Positions 16,795-26,102 of a DNA stretch of 64,000 nucleotides are shown piece after piece. Under the pieces are notes generated by a model, which had not been told where the DNA came from, made no database searches, and saw only the letters and a list, made by a program, of their open reading frames with translations. Both the position numbers and the translations under genes were made by a program. Positions within the stretch are counted from its first letter, which is position 1. Each line of letters starts with the position of its first letter. The DNA lies in contig JALHLK010000015.1 in assembly GCA_022844565.1 (NCBI GenBank), forward strand, positions 1 through 64,000. The letters run 5' to 3'. This DNA is from Saprospiraceae bacterium (lineage in GTDB: Bacteria > Bacteroidota > Bacteroidia > Chitinophagales > Saprospiraceae).

Positions 16795-17121
16795 GCAAAG
16801 GACGCAAAGTTTTATGTAGGTTTTATTTCATAATGAAAAGTCTGCGAAAATCTGTGGGAAAAACAATCAGCGAAAATCTGCGGGAAAAATATATAACCGC
16901 AAAGTCGCAAAGGACGCAAAGTTTTATGTAGGTTTTTTTTCATAAGGAAAAGTCTGAGAATATCTGTGGGAAAAACAATCAACGAAAATCCGCAGGAAAA
17001 ATATATAACATCAAAGTCGCAAAGGAAGCATAGTTTTATGTAGATTTTATTTCATAATGAGAAGTCTGCGAATATCTGTGGGAAAAACAATCAGCGAAAA
17101 TCTCCGGGAAAAATAAGTAAC
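16795..17121. repeat. Three tandem copies of a 112-bp unit
   Basis: GCAAAGG marks the start of each copy at 16795, 16907 and 17019, giving an exact 112-bp period for the first two and a slightly shortened third. Each unit contains GCAAAGGACGCAAAG, TTTTATGTAG, TTTCATAA, AAGTCTG, ATCTGTGGGAAAAACAATCA and CGAAAATC...GGGAAAAATA. Copies differ by scattered substitutions. The unit has no open frame. Sequences of the GCAAAGTCGCAAAGGACGCAAAG style are recalled as dispersed non-coding repeats in Bacteroidota. It fills the gap between the SDR gene and recX. Confidence 0.9.
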
Positions 17122-17227
17122 CTTGTAGCTTACATTTTATCAAGTATAATAAATTTTGGCAAGATATTTGCAAATATCACTGCAGATATGATTATGGATT
17201 AAAAATGAAAGGACTATTGCGATGACA

Positions 17228-17713
17228 TTAGTCCTTTTCTATTTTGCTCCAAGCCATTTTTATGGTTTCAAAATTATATCCTTTTCCCATCATAGCTTTT
17301 GTAATTTTATTTTTCATTGCAAAATCGGGCTTTGATTTCACTGATCTAAGTTTTTTTTCAATTAATGAAATCAGTTGATCTAAATTTTGATCAGGGTCAA
17401 TGACTTCTTTAATTACCTTGTCGATGATTGATTTAGGAATAAGTTTGGTAGTTAGATAATTTCGTATTTTAGATTCTCCCCATTTTAAGGAATTACTTTT
17501 ACCCCTCACTATGGCATTGGTATATCGCTCGTCATCTACATATTTTTCTTCAAGTAGAAAATCGATAATTTCAAGTCGTAAAGGATCATAAACTTTATGT
17601 GAAAGTAGTTTGACCAAAACTTCTTGTGTACACCGTTCTTGGTAAAGACAGTATCTTATTGCCTTATCTTTGGCATTTTCACGAGTCCAAGGCTTGAGTA
17701 CTTTTTCTTCCAT
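17228..17713 (-). CDS. recX: Regulatory protein RecX
   Basis: 161 aa, all-helical, three tandem three-helix units. Recognised from AIRYCLYQERCTQEVLVKLL, the central IIDFLLEEKYVDDERYTNAIVRGK and RNYLTTKLIPKSIIDKVI, which is the family pattern (L-x2-KG/E-x4-ERYA). RecX binds RecA filaments and restrains recombination and SOS induction. No recA is adjacent. The gene follows the beta-CASP hydrolase by 9 bp on the same strand, suggesting one transcript. Confidence 0.9.
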   Translation of the reverse strand: MEEKVLKPWTRENAKDKAIRYCLYQERCTQEVLVKLLSHKVYDPLRLEIIDFLLEEKYVDDERYTNAIVRGKSNSLKWGESKIRNYLTTKLIPKSIIDKVIKEVIDPDQNLDQLISLIEKKLRSVKSKPDFAMKNKITKAMMGKGYNFETIKMAWSKIEKD

Positions 17714-17722
17714 ATTTGTTGA

Positions 17723-19138
17723 TCAATGATCATAAAGAATATACTCTTGGCCTTCATGAGGTATTTCTATTTTATTAAATCCATTTTCATGTAAATAATC
17801 TTTAAATGCGCTTTGCGGCTCAATTTCACCATGCACTAAAAATATCGTTTGAACGCTATTTTTTTGATTACTGATAAAATCAAGCATTTCCTTTTTGTCT
17901 CCATGTGCAGAGAAAGAATCCATTATTTCTATATCTGCTTTAACCAGCACTTCTTCACCGTACATTCTTAGTGATGATTTTCCTGCTCTAAGTTGACCCC
18001 CAGGAGTTTCTGGACTACAGTATCCTACGATTAAAACTGTATTCTTAGGATGAGAAAGATTGTTAAATAAATGATGTTTGACTCTACCTGCATTGCCCAT
18101 ACCTGATGCACTTATGATGATACATGGATTGGAATTTGTATTGAGTGATTTAGACTCTTCTGCCGACGACACAAATTTCAGATTTCTAAAACCAAATGGA
18201 TTTGGATCTTGTAACATGTATCTATGCAATTCCTTATCAAAACATTCAGGGTGTGCTCGAAAAATATCTGTAGCATCAATCGCTAAAGGACTGTCTACAT
18301 AGACCGGTATCCTTGGTAAAATACCTTGGTTTTCCATTTGGTCAAGTATGTACACAATCTCTTGGGTTCGACCAATTGAAAATGCCGGGATAATAAGTTT
18401 TCCCTTTTTTTCAAGACAAGTTCTTTTAATGATATGCAAAAACTTCTCAAACTCTTCGGGTGCTGAATTATGTAATCTGTCTCCATAAGTTGATTCACAG
18501 ATCAAGTAATCAACATTTGGCATTGGTATAGGGTCCTTCAAGATTGGTCTGTTGGGCCGACCGATATCACCAGTAAAACCAATTGTTCTCGTTTTTTCTC
18601 CTTCTTTTACTTTTATGGTCACACTTGCACTGCCAAGAATATGACCTGCATCTCTAAAAAATATACTTACCTGATTATCTAAATCAAACCAACTTTCGTA
18701 TCCGATACTAATAAACTGTTCCAAGCAATCCTGAGCATCTTCAACCGTGTAAAGGGGCACTCTCAGATCACTAAATCTAGGATTTTTTTTGATTTGGCGT
18801 TTATTCCATTGTTCTACTTCTTTTTCTTGTATAAATGCACTATCGAGTAGCATGATCGACGCCAACGATAAAGTTGCGTGCGTACATAATATCTTCCCTT
18901 TAAAGCCATTCTTTACCAATTGGGGTATTCTACCTGAATGGTCTATGTGGGCATGAGACAATACTAAAAAATCTACCTCCGAAGGTGGTATAAACCAACG
19001 ATTATTTTTAGGCCAATCTCCTTTTGAGTTTCCTTGGTAAAGGCCACAGTCCAACATTATTTTGGTGCCATTATCCAATATAAGCACGTGGTTACTTCCA
19101 GTTACATTTCGTGCAGCTCCGCAAAATTTTAATTTCAT
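17723..19138 (-). CDS. Beta-CASP metallo-beta-lactamase-fold hydrolase (RNase-like)
   Basis: 471 aa from ATG 19138 (a TTG 15 bp upstream is less likely). Metallo-beta-lactamase core: LSHAHIDHSGRIPQLV (HxHxDH), the metal histidine in DAGHILGSAS, and FTGDIG. Beta-CASP insert: ESTYGDRLH (motif A), FSIGRTQEIVYIL, VDSPLAIDAT and ISASGMGNAGRV. C-terminal DSFSAHGDKKEML and FLVHGE complete the Zn site. This is the CPSF73/RNase J-like class (KH-less bacterial exonuclease or 3' processing type). Acts on RNA in the cytoplasm by family knowledge. Upstream of recX. Confidence 0.92.
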   Translation of the reverse strand: MKLKFCGAARNVTGSNHVLILDNGTKIMLDCGLYQGNSKGDWPKNNRWFIPPSEVDFLVLSHAHIDHSGRIPQLVKNGFKGKILCTHATLSLASIMLLDSAFIQEKEVEQWNKRQIKKNPRFSDLRVPLYTVEDAQDCLEQFISIGYESWFDLDNQVSIFFRDAGHILGSASVTIKVKEGEKTRTIGFTGDIGRPNRPILKDPIPMPNVDYLICESTYGDRLHNSAPEEFEKFLHIIKRTCLEKKGKLIIPAFSIGRTQEIVYILDQMENQGILPRIPVYVDSPLAIDATDIFRAHPECFDKELHRYMLQDPNPFGFRNLKFVSSAEESKSLNTNSNPCIIISASGMGNAGRVKHHLFNNLSHPKNTVLIVGYCSPETPGGQLRAGKSSLRMYGEEVLVKADIEIMDSFSAHGDKKEMLDFISNQKNSVQTIFLVHGEIEPQSAFKDYLHENGFNKIEIPHEGQEYILYDH

Positions 19139-19234
19139 ATATTTTTTTATCAAAATTTATAAGTTGCTAAAATAGTATTTATTTCTGATAGGATGATTGT
19201 TATTTTTAAAAAAATTAAGAATGTTTTCCTTTCA

Positions 19235-19267
19235 TTTGGTTTCTTTCCTTTGAAATAATTACTTTTG
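19235..19267 (+). promoter_or_regulatory. Bacteroidota promoter for the HEAT-cyclophilin gene
   Basis: TTTG at 19235-19238 and TACTTTTG at 19260-19267 match the -33 and -7 consensus (TTTG, TAnnTTTG) with a 21-bp spacer. The -7 box ends 25 bp before the ATG at 19293, a normal leader length. Pattern match only. Confidence 0.5.
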
Positions 19268-19292
19268 AGCTGAAATAGAATATATAAATTGA

Positions 19293-21290
19293 ATGAATAA
19301 ATATTTACTGCTTGTTGGGTCATTGAGCATTTTTCTTTTTGCTTGTATTCCACCACAAAAAAAGAATAACGGAAAAGGAGATATAGAATTTACAGACCCC
19401 ACGGTTCAAAAAATTTTAAATTATACACTAACACAAGAAGAAGATAGTCTAATTACCTACTTCGATAGTGAAAATATAACGCACAAATTACTGGCAATTA
19501 ATGGATTCTCCTCGTTGCAAGGTGCAAAAAATATATCTAAAGTAGCCGAAAAATTAAAAGATGCAGACTTAGACATCAAAGCCGCAGCTGCATATGTTAT
19601 TGGCCAAATAGGTGACAGTTCACATGTGGATCTTTTAATAGAGTCATTCAAAGGTCAAGATTCCTTAAATATAGACAATATTTTTAATCACAATGTTTTA
19701 GAAGCTATAGGTAAGATTGGAAGCTCTAACGAAGCAGAAAAAATTGCTACAGTTACGACTTACAGACCAACGGATAGTCTACTAACTTTGGGCCAAATTA
19801 GGGCTTTGTATAGATTTTGTGCTCGAGGTATTGTGCCAAATCAGAGTATTGAAACTTCTATCAAATATCTTGAAGATCGACGTTATAAAATTACAGTGCG
19901 GCAAATGGCTGCCCAATTGTTAAGTAGATCAAAAGACATTGACCTCAGCCTTTATGCAGATAGGTTATTAAATGTTCTCAATAAAGAAAAGGATATAGCA
20001 ATCAAAATTTCTCTTACCAATGCACTTTCTAAAGCGAAATCTGAATCTGTAAAGAATAAGCTCATCGCGTCGGCTTTAGGCAACGAAGACTATAGAATTA
20101 GAGTAAACGCTATAAAATCTCTAAGTAATTATAAAGAAGATCTTTTGGTATTGGATACATTGAGACCATTGATCACTAATCCTTCTGTAGCTTTAGCAGA
20201 AAGTTATGCGGATCTCATCACGAGTGCCACCGGTGTAGGTATGTTTGCAAAAGTGAGCGAAATTATTCCCACAGTCAATCATTGGTTAGTAAGAGCCAAA
20301 TTACTACGATCTCAAATGAAAAATACAAGTTTAGGAATGGCTAATTCTAAGAAACTTATCCAAGACAATGTGGCAAACCTTATCAAACAAAGTACAAATG
20401 AATATGAAAAAGCCGAATTAATAAAAGTACTCGGTGAAGATCCATATTTATACATTGAATTGATGAATATGCCTGTCAATAAACCTATTGAAAAAGTTTC
20501 TAGGATCAATGCTTTGCAAAGTATTTTAGATAGACAAGACTTTGTAGCAGCTTACAAAGGTAATTACATCAAAGTAAAACGGGAGATTATTAATTTCATG
20601 GCGACACAAATGAAAAATGGTGAACCAGAAGTTGTTACTCAGGTGGCATCTCTACTTCAAAAGGAAAGTAATCAGGCAAAAGTGATCCTTACAGATTCAA
20701 CTTTAATTGACCTTACAATTTCTAAATTAAAATCACCTGACGATCTTGAAGCTATTCAGGAAGTGAAAAAACTGGAAGCTTATCTTTCAAGTAAAGAATA
20801 TAAAGCTCCTAAGCCTGAAAGATATAAGCCAATAAACTTTACATTTTTTGAAGGAAAAGGAGATTCAATAGAAATCACCATGAAAACCGATAAGGGAAAT
20901 ATTATAATGGTATTATTTCCAAAAATTGCTCCTCAGACTGTTTCGTCATTCATTGATTTATGTCAAAAGGGATATTTTAATAATAAAGTTTTTCACCGAG
21001 TTGTCCCTAATTTTGTAGTGCAGGCTGGATGTCCAAGAGGCGATGGATCGGGTTCACTTGATTTTACATTGAGGACTGAAGTGCCACAATCCTATTATGA
21101 TTCGGAGGGAAGCATTGGTATGGCATCCGCAGGATTTCACACAGAGAGTAGTCAGTTTTTTATTACACATTCTGCTACGCCTCATTTAGATGGTAAATAT
21201 ACCCTGTTTGGCAAAGTAATAAAAGGAATGGATGTCGTCAATGAAATTGGAATAGGCGATAAAATAATTGATACCTTTGTAAAAAAATAG
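19293..21290 (+). CDS. HEAT-repeat lipoprotein with C-terminal cyclophilin domain
   Basis: 665 aa. Signal peptide with lipobox L-F-A-C (Cys18), then helical HEAT repeats over about 55-490 (KLLAINGFSSLQGAKN, IKAAAAYVIGQIGDSSHVDLL, IRVNAIKSLSNY), then a cyclophilin-type peptidyl-prolyl isomerase domain at about 505-660. Cyclophilin signatures are visible: KVFHRVVPNFVVQAGCPRGDG (the catalytic Arg in FHRV), SSQFFIT and LDGKYTLFGKVI. A membrane-anchored chaperone-like folding factor of the periplasm is the likely role. The fusion of long HEAT scaffold and PPIase is a Bacteroidota speciality. Confidence 0.92.
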   Translation: MNKYLLLVGSLSIFLFACIPPQKKNNGKGDIEFTDPTVQKILNYTLTQEEDSLITYFDSENITHKLLAINGFSSLQGAKNISKVAEKLKDADLDIKAAAAYVIGQIGDSSHVDLLIESFKGQDSLNIDNIFNHNVLEAIGKIGSSNEAEKIATVTTYRPTDSLLTLGQIRALYRFCARGIVPNQSIETSIKYLEDRRYKITVRQMAAQLLSRSKDIDLSLYADRLLNVLNKEKDIAIKISLTNALSKAKSESVKNKLIASALGNEDYRIRVNAIKSLSNYKEDLLVLDTLRPLITNPSVALAESYADLITSATGVGMFAKVSEIIPTVNHWLVRAKLLRSQMKNTSLGMANSKKLIQDNVANLIKQSTNEYEKAELIKVLGEDPYLYIELMNMPVNKPIEKVSRINALQSILDRQDFVAAYKGNYIKVKREIINFMATQMKNGEPEVVTQVASLLQKESNQAKVILTDSTLIDLTISKLKSPDDLEAIQEVKKLEAYLSSKEYKAPKPERYKPINFTFFEGKGDSIEITMKTDKGNIIMVLFPKIAPQTVSSFIDLCQKGYFNNKVFHRVVPNFVVQAGCPRGDGSGSLDFTLRTEVPQSYYDSEGSIGMASAGFHTESSQFFITHSATPHLDGKYTLFGKVIKGMDVVNEIGIGDKIIDTFVKK

Positions 21291-21405
21291 TGCGATTATA
21301 AGTCTACCTTTATATTTTATGCTACTGGTAATATTGATGACTTACATTACAGTTTTAACTTCAGAAATACCGAAATATTAAATTTTCGATTCAAATTGTA
21401 AATAG

Positions 21406-23883
21406 ATGATAATGAAAAATATTTTGCTTTTAATTTTTGTAGCATACATTGCTTCTAATTCCTTTGCTCAAGGCACTGCACAAAAAGGAAACTACGAACT
21501 TGCAGCTCGCTTTTCTCCAGAGAAACTAAAAAGGATGATTTTTTCAACCAGTGTAGATCCTCACTGGATGAAGAAATCTGATAGGTTTTGGTATGAGTAT
21601 GAAACATCAGAAGGCAAAAACTGGTATGTTGTTGACCCAGTAAAACGAACTAAACTACAACTTTTTGATAAAGACAAATTAGCTGCTGAAATAACAAAAG
21701 TAGTCAAAGATCCATTTGATGGACAACATCTTAAATTAGATGAATTAAAACTCTTAGCAGATGAAAATACGATTCGCTTTAAGGTAAAAAGTACGCAAGA
21801 TGTATTAAAAAAAGATTGGAGTGAAATCAAAGCAAAAAATAAAAGTTCGAAGGACTCTTTAGAAAAAAAGATTTTTACATTTGAATATTCTATTAATACA
21901 CAGCAGCTGCGTGAAATTGAAACAGAAAAAGAAAAAAGATTAGCTTGGGCAAACATAGCTCCTGATTCATCTAAAGTAGTCTTTGTGAAGAACTTCAATT
22001 TATACTGGATGGATAAAGCTAATTTTCTTAAAGCGGTAAAAGATGAAAAAGATTCAACCATTATTGAAAATAAGCTTACTACAGATGGTGAAAATGACTT
22101 CGAATACGGCTTTGGCGACCGTGGTGATGACAATGAGGAAATCATTAAGAAGAAGAATGATCGAAAACGAGCTGGAGTATTGTGGTCGACTGACAGCAAA
22201 CAGTTTATAATGACCAGAACTGACCAAAGAAAAGTCAAAGATCTTTGGGTATTACACAATACGCGCGAACCACGCCCTACACTAGAATCTTATAAATACC
22301 CAATGCCAGGAGAAAAAGAACAGCCTATAAGTTATTTGATTCACTTTGCATTTGATAGCACTAAATTAAATATACTACCTATTGCTACATTCAAAGACCA
22401 AACTGTGAGTATTTGGTCGACCACTCCTCCTGCTAATACGCGAGATGATGACTTCCGCCCATCTACTTGGCTAGGCGATTTAAATTCATTTTATTTTGCA
22501 CTGACTTCTCGAGACTTAAAAAGGGTTGATGTTGTCAGATGGAATTTGGCAACTAATAAGAAGGAGGTGGTCATTGAAGAACGAAGTAACACATATATTG
22601 ACTTTGAAAAACTTGAAATGGTAGGTAATGAACTCATTTGGTGGTCAGAAAGAGATGGTTGGGGGCATTTTTATCTTTATGGCAAGGATGGCACTTTGAT
22701 CCGTCAAATAACGTCAGGTCCTTTTCATACTGCAGGGGCTGCAAGAGTTGATGAAAAAGCTCGTAAATTATACTTTATAGCGAATGGCCGCGAAAAAGGT
22801 GAAGACCCTTATTACGAACACATGTATAGCGTTAGTTTGGACGGTGGACCAATAACCTTATTAAATAAAGGAGATTTTAATCACTCTATAAGTATAAATG
22901 ATAATGCAAGCTTTTTTGTCAATACCCATTCGAGAGTCAATACCAGTCCTGTATCGGTCCTGATGGATAAAACTGGTGCAAAAGTCTTGGACTTGGAGAC
23001 TGCTGATTTGACTCAACTATTTGCAGCTGGATATAAATTTCCAGAACCCTTTAAGTTTAAAGCTGATGATGGCATCACAGACCTTTATGGTGTTATGTAT
23101 AAGCCATTTGATTTTGACTCTACTCGGAAGTATCCTATCATTCAATATGTGTATCCAGGACCTCAGACAGAAGCGGTCAATAAGGCATTTGGTCGTGGTT
23201 TGGATAGAACAGACAGGTTGGCACAATTTGGGTTTGTAGTAGTCACACTTGGTAATAGGGGAGGGCACCCAGGTCGATCAAAGTGGTATCATAATTATGG
23301 TTATGGAGATTTGAGAGATTATGGATTGGCAGATAAAAAAGTGGCCGTAGAACAACTGGCGGATCGTCATTCTTATATAGATCGCAATAAAGTGGGTATT
23401 CATGGGCACTCCGGTGGTGGATTTATGTCGACAGCTGCCATGCTCGTATATCCTGATATTTTTAAAGTAGCCGTATCTTCTGCTGGAAATCACGAAAATA
23501 ACATTTATAACAGATGGTGGTCTGAGAAACATCATGGTGTTCAAGAAAAAGTATTGACAAGTGGTGATACTTCATTTATTTATCAAATCGAAAAGAATTC
23601 TGATTTGGCTAATAATCTAAAAGGCCATTTGATGCTAAGCACGGGAGATGTCGACAATAATGTACACCCTGCAGGTACCATCAGGATGGCTAATGCACTA
23701 ATCAAGGCCGGAAAACGTTTTGAATTCGTACTTCTACCAGGTCAGCGACATGGCTATGGGGATATGACAGAATATTTTTTCTGGAAAATGGGTGATTACT
23801 TTGTACAACATTTGTTGGGGGATAATACACCTCCACCAGTAGATATGAAAGAAATGCAAAGAGATAAACCTAAGGAAAAGTAA
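21406..23883 (+). CDS. S9 family dipeptidyl-peptidase IV-like protease
   Basis: 825 aa, exported (signal peptide MIMKNILLLIFVAYIASNSF). An N-terminal beta-propeller (about 60-560, with repeated WSTDSKQFIMTR-type blades) precedes an alpha/beta-hydrolase domain. Catalytic Ser669 is in HGHSGGGFMS, the acidic residue is Asp748 or Asp750 in STGDVDNNVHP, and His782 is in GQRHGYG. Cleaves dipeptides, typically after proline, from peptide N-termini. The C-terminal tail (NTPPPVDMKEMQRDKPKEK) is a charged extension. Stand-alone gene ahead of gcvT. Confidence 0.92.
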   Translation: MIMKNILLLIFVAYIASNSFAQGTAQKGNYELAARFSPEKLKRMIFSTSVDPHWMKKSDRFWYEYETSEGKNWYVVDPVKRTKLQLFDKDKLAAEITKVVKDPFDGQHLKLDELKLLADENTIRFKVKSTQDVLKKDWSEIKAKNKSSKDSLEKKIFTFEYSINTQQLREIETEKEKRLAWANIAPDSSKVVFVKNFNLYWMDKANFLKAVKDEKDSTIIENKLTTDGENDFEYGFGDRGDDNEEIIKKKNDRKRAGVLWSTDSKQFIMTRTDQRKVKDLWVLHNTREPRPTLESYKYPMPGEKEQPISYLIHFAFDSTKLNILPIATFKDQTVSIWSTTPPANTRDDDFRPSTWLGDLNSFYFALTSRDLKRVDVVRWNLATNKKEVVIEERSNTYIDFEKLEMVGNELIWWSERDGWGHFYLYGKDGTLIRQITSGPFHTAGAARVDEKARKLYFIANGREKGEDPYYEHMYSVSLDGGPITLLNKGDFNHSISINDNASFFVNTHSRVNTSPVSVLMDKTGAKVLDLETADLTQLFAAGYKFPEPFKFKADDGITDLYGVMYKPFDFDSTRKYPIIQYVYPGPQTEAVNKAFGRGLDRTDRLAQFGFVVVTLGNRGGHPGRSKWYHNYGYGDLRDYGLADKKVAVEQLADRHSYIDRNKVGIHGHSGGGFMSTAAMLVYPDIFKVAVSSAGNHENNIYNRWWSEKHHGVQEKVLTSGDTSFIYQIEKNSDLANNLKGHLMLSTGDVDNNVHPAGTIRMANALIKAGKRFEFVLLPGQRHGYGDMTEYFFWKMGDYFVQHLLGDNTPPPVDMKEMQRDKPKEK

Positions 23884-23961
23884 AATTTTGGTGTAAACCT
23901 ATTCTTAAACTTTCCGTTTAAAAAAATTAGTTCTTGCTTATAAAATCTAAACTAAATCAAA

Positions 23962-25071
23962 ATGAGTATTAAATCAACGCCTTTAACAGAAATTCATAGC
24001 ACTTTGGGAGCTAAAATGGCTGAATTCGCTGGATATAACATGCCTATTTCCTATTCGTCAATTATTGATGAGCATGAGGCGGTTAGAAATTCTGTAGGAT
24101 TATTCGACGTATCCCACATGGGAGAGTTTGTTGTGAAAGGAAAAGAAGCCCTTAAACTCATTCAAAGTGTAATTAGTAATGATGCCAGTACGCTACTTCC
24201 AGGTCAAGCACAGTATGCATATCTTCCAAATGACACGGGTGGAATAGTTGATGATTTATTAGTATACCGCTTATTTGATGATCAATGTGCCGAAGGGGAG
24301 CAGGCTTTTATGCTGGTAGTTAATGCGTCTAATATCGATAAAGATTGGGAGTGGATAAGCAAGCACAATCATTTTGATACAAGATTAATCAATATTTCAG
24401 AAGAAACTTGTCTTCTTGCACTTCAAGGGCCTAAAGCTATCGACGTTTTACAGCAACTGGTAGATTACCCTTTAGATCAAATAAAATATTACAACTTTAT
24501 TAAAGCATCAGTGGGCCATTTACCTAATGTGATAATTTCTGCTACAGGCTACACAGGAAGTGGAGGCTTTGAGCTTTATGCTAATAAAAACTCAGCAGTA
24601 GAAATGTGGAATTTACTTATATCAAAAGGTATCGAAGTAGGTATTAAGCCTTGTGGATTAGGTGCCCGTGATACCTTAAGATTAGAAAAAGGATTTTGCT
24701 TGTATGGCAATGATATTGACGATACCACATCACCACTTGAAGCAGGCCTTGGGTGGGTAACAAAACTTCAAAAAGATACTGATTTTCCTTCAAAGCAATT
24801 GTTAGTTAATCAAAAATTGGCAGGATTATCAAAAAAATTAGTAGGTTTTAAATTAAATGAAAAAAGAGTGCCAAGACATGGTTACGAAATATTTGATAAA
24901 AACGAAAATCCAATTGGTGTGGTAACCTCGGGAACCTCGAGTCCTACGTTAGAATATCCTATCGGACTTGGTTATGTACCTATTAGTGAAGCTAAAATTG
25001 ATAATACAATATTAATTTCTTTTGGCAAAAAGATGCTTGAAGCTACAATTTGTAAAGTTCCATTTGTTTAG
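23962..25071 (+). CDS. gcvT: Glycine cleavage system aminomethyltransferase GcvT
   Basis: 369 aa T-protein. Transfers the methylene group of the lipoyl-bound aminomethyl intermediate to tetrahydrofolate, releasing ammonia. Motifs: GLFDVSHMGEFVVKG, the folate-binding GYTGSGGFELY and GARDTLRLEKGFCLYGNDID, and the C-terminal VGFKLNEKRVPRHGYEIFD and GVVTSGTSSPTLEYPIGLGYV. Length is standard. gcvH and gcvP are not in the window, as is common in Bacteroidota where gcv genes are dispersed. Confidence 0.95.
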   Translation: MSIKSTPLTEIHSTLGAKMAEFAGYNMPISYSSIIDEHEAVRNSVGLFDVSHMGEFVVKGKEALKLIQSVISNDASTLLPGQAQYAYLPNDTGGIVDDLLVYRLFDDQCAEGEQAFMLVVNASNIDKDWEWISKHNHFDTRLINISEETCLLALQGPKAIDVLQQLVDYPLDQIKYYNFIKASVGHLPNVIISATGYTGSGGFELYANKNSAVEMWNLLISKGIEVGIKPCGLGARDTLRLEKGFCLYGNDIDDTTSPLEAGLGWVTKLQKDTDFPSKQLLVNQKLAGLSKKLVGFKLNEKRVPRHGYEIFDKNENPIGVVTSGTSSPTLEYPIGLGYVPISEAKIDNTILISFGKKMLEATICKVPFV

Positions 25072-25086
25072 ATTAGATTTCAAATT

Positions 25087-25114
25087 AAGTTAGTGACTTT
25101 TAAACTTCTAACTT
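25087..25114. terminator. Hairpin after gcvT
   Basis: AAGTTAG (25087-25093) and CTAACTT (25108-25114) pair around a 14-nt loop, 16 bp after the gcvT stop. No T-run follows, so a terminator role is only suggested by position. Confidence 0.35.
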
Positions 25115-25164
25115 GATTATGTGTTAGCCTGACACAATATTTATTATCGGGTTAATTTTTTTTG

Positions 25165-25614
25165 ATGAGTAATTTAGAAAAAGTCATTTTATATTTAAAA
25201 ATTCTGCTAAGAACGATCCTTGGCTTATTTATGATTCTTGCTGGAAAAGGACATTTGACAAATCAAAGACAAGAGTTCCAATCCCAAGTACCACCTTGGT
25301 TGACCACAGACCCTGATTTTATTGATTTCATAGTGGTAGCTTCAGGAGTTGTAGAGATCTTATTAGGTTTGGCCATGATCTTTTTATTTAGGTATAAGAT
25401 TAAAGTCGGCATAGCCTTAGCAATTTTTTTGATACTTGTTTTTCCTGGCAATATTTCTCAATATTTGAATGGAGTTGATGCCTTTGGCCTAGATACGGAT
25501 CAAAAAAGACTGATTAGATTATTTTTCCAACCAGTTTTGATTCTTTGGGCACTTTGGTCTACAGATGCGTTAAAATACCTATTGAATAAAAATAATGATA
25601 GAAAAGGAAACTAG
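25165..25614 (+). CDS. DoxX family membrane protein
   Basis: 149 aa from ATG 25165. Four membrane helices (about 10-30, 50-72, 75-95 and 115-135) with the family's early segment LRTILGLFMILAGKGHLT and a central EILLGLAMIFLF. DoxX/DoxD-like proteins are membrane subunits linked to oxidoreductase or thiol-redox functions; the exact role is not defined. Overlaps the following glutathione peroxidase gene by 20 bp, so the two are translationally coupled, in line with an oxidative-stress role. Confidence 0.85.
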   Translation: MSNLEKVILYLKILLRTILGLFMILAGKGHLTNQRQEFQSQVPPWLTTDPDFIDFIVVASGVVEILLGLAMIFLFRYKIKVGIALAIFLILVFPGNISQYLNGVDAFGLDTDQKRLIRLFFQPVLILWALWSTDALKYLLNKNNDRKGN

Positions 25615-26083
25615 TTTTTATGACTTCGAAGCTAAACTACTAAATGGTAAAAGCATCACTTTGAGTAAGTTCAAAGACAAAACTATTGTCGTCGTAAATA
25701 CAGCAAGTAAATGTGGTCTAACACTCCAATATGAAGGTCTTGAAAATTTGTATCAAAAATATAAGAAGAAAGGTCTAGTTATTTTAGGATTTCCCTGCAA
25801 TCAGTTTGGAGGTCAAGAAAGTGGCACATCTAAGGAGATAAAAGAATTTTGCTCGATTAATTATGGTGTAAGTTTTACAATGTTTGATAAAGTTGACGTC
25901 AATGGTAAAAATGCCCATCCATTATTTGTCTATTTAAAGTCAGAACTAGGAGAATTTTTGTCAGATGCAATAAAATGGAATTTCACTAAGTTTGTTATTG
26001 ATAAAACTGGTAAACCAGTAAAACGTTATTCACCATTGACAAGCCCTGAAGAAATGGAATCATTTATTGTATCGATTTTATAA
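25595..26083 (+). CDS. Glutathione peroxidase-family protein
   Basis: 162 aa, thioredoxin-like fold. The peroxidatic Cys40 lies in NTASKCGLT, with FPCNQFGGQE (Gln74) and the Trp/Asn of IKWNFTKF forming the catalytic tetrad. A second Cys (Cys68) may serve as resolving residue, as in thioredoxin-dependent members. Reduces hydroperoxides. Starts inside the end of the DoxX frame and is followed 20 bp later by a DUF2141 gene; probably one three-gene operon. Confidence 0.92.
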   Translation: MIEKETSFYDFEAKLLNGKSITLSKFKDKTIVVVNTASKCGLTLQYEGLENLYQKYKKKGLVILGFPCNQFGGQESGTSKEIKEFCSINYGVSFTMFDKVDVNGKNAHPLFVYLKSELGEFLSDAIKWNFTKFVIDKTGKPVKRYSPLTSPEEMESFIVSIL

Positions 26084-26102
26084 TTCACCATATTACTAAT
26101 TT

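Noticed and set aside
16795-17121. CRISPR array or tandem gene
   Set aside because: The 112-bp units are near-identical over their whole length, without conserved repeat plus variable spacer, and have no open frame.
23884-23961. Glycine riboswitch before gcvT
   Set aside because: Only 78 bp are available and no paired aptamer-like structure is seen.
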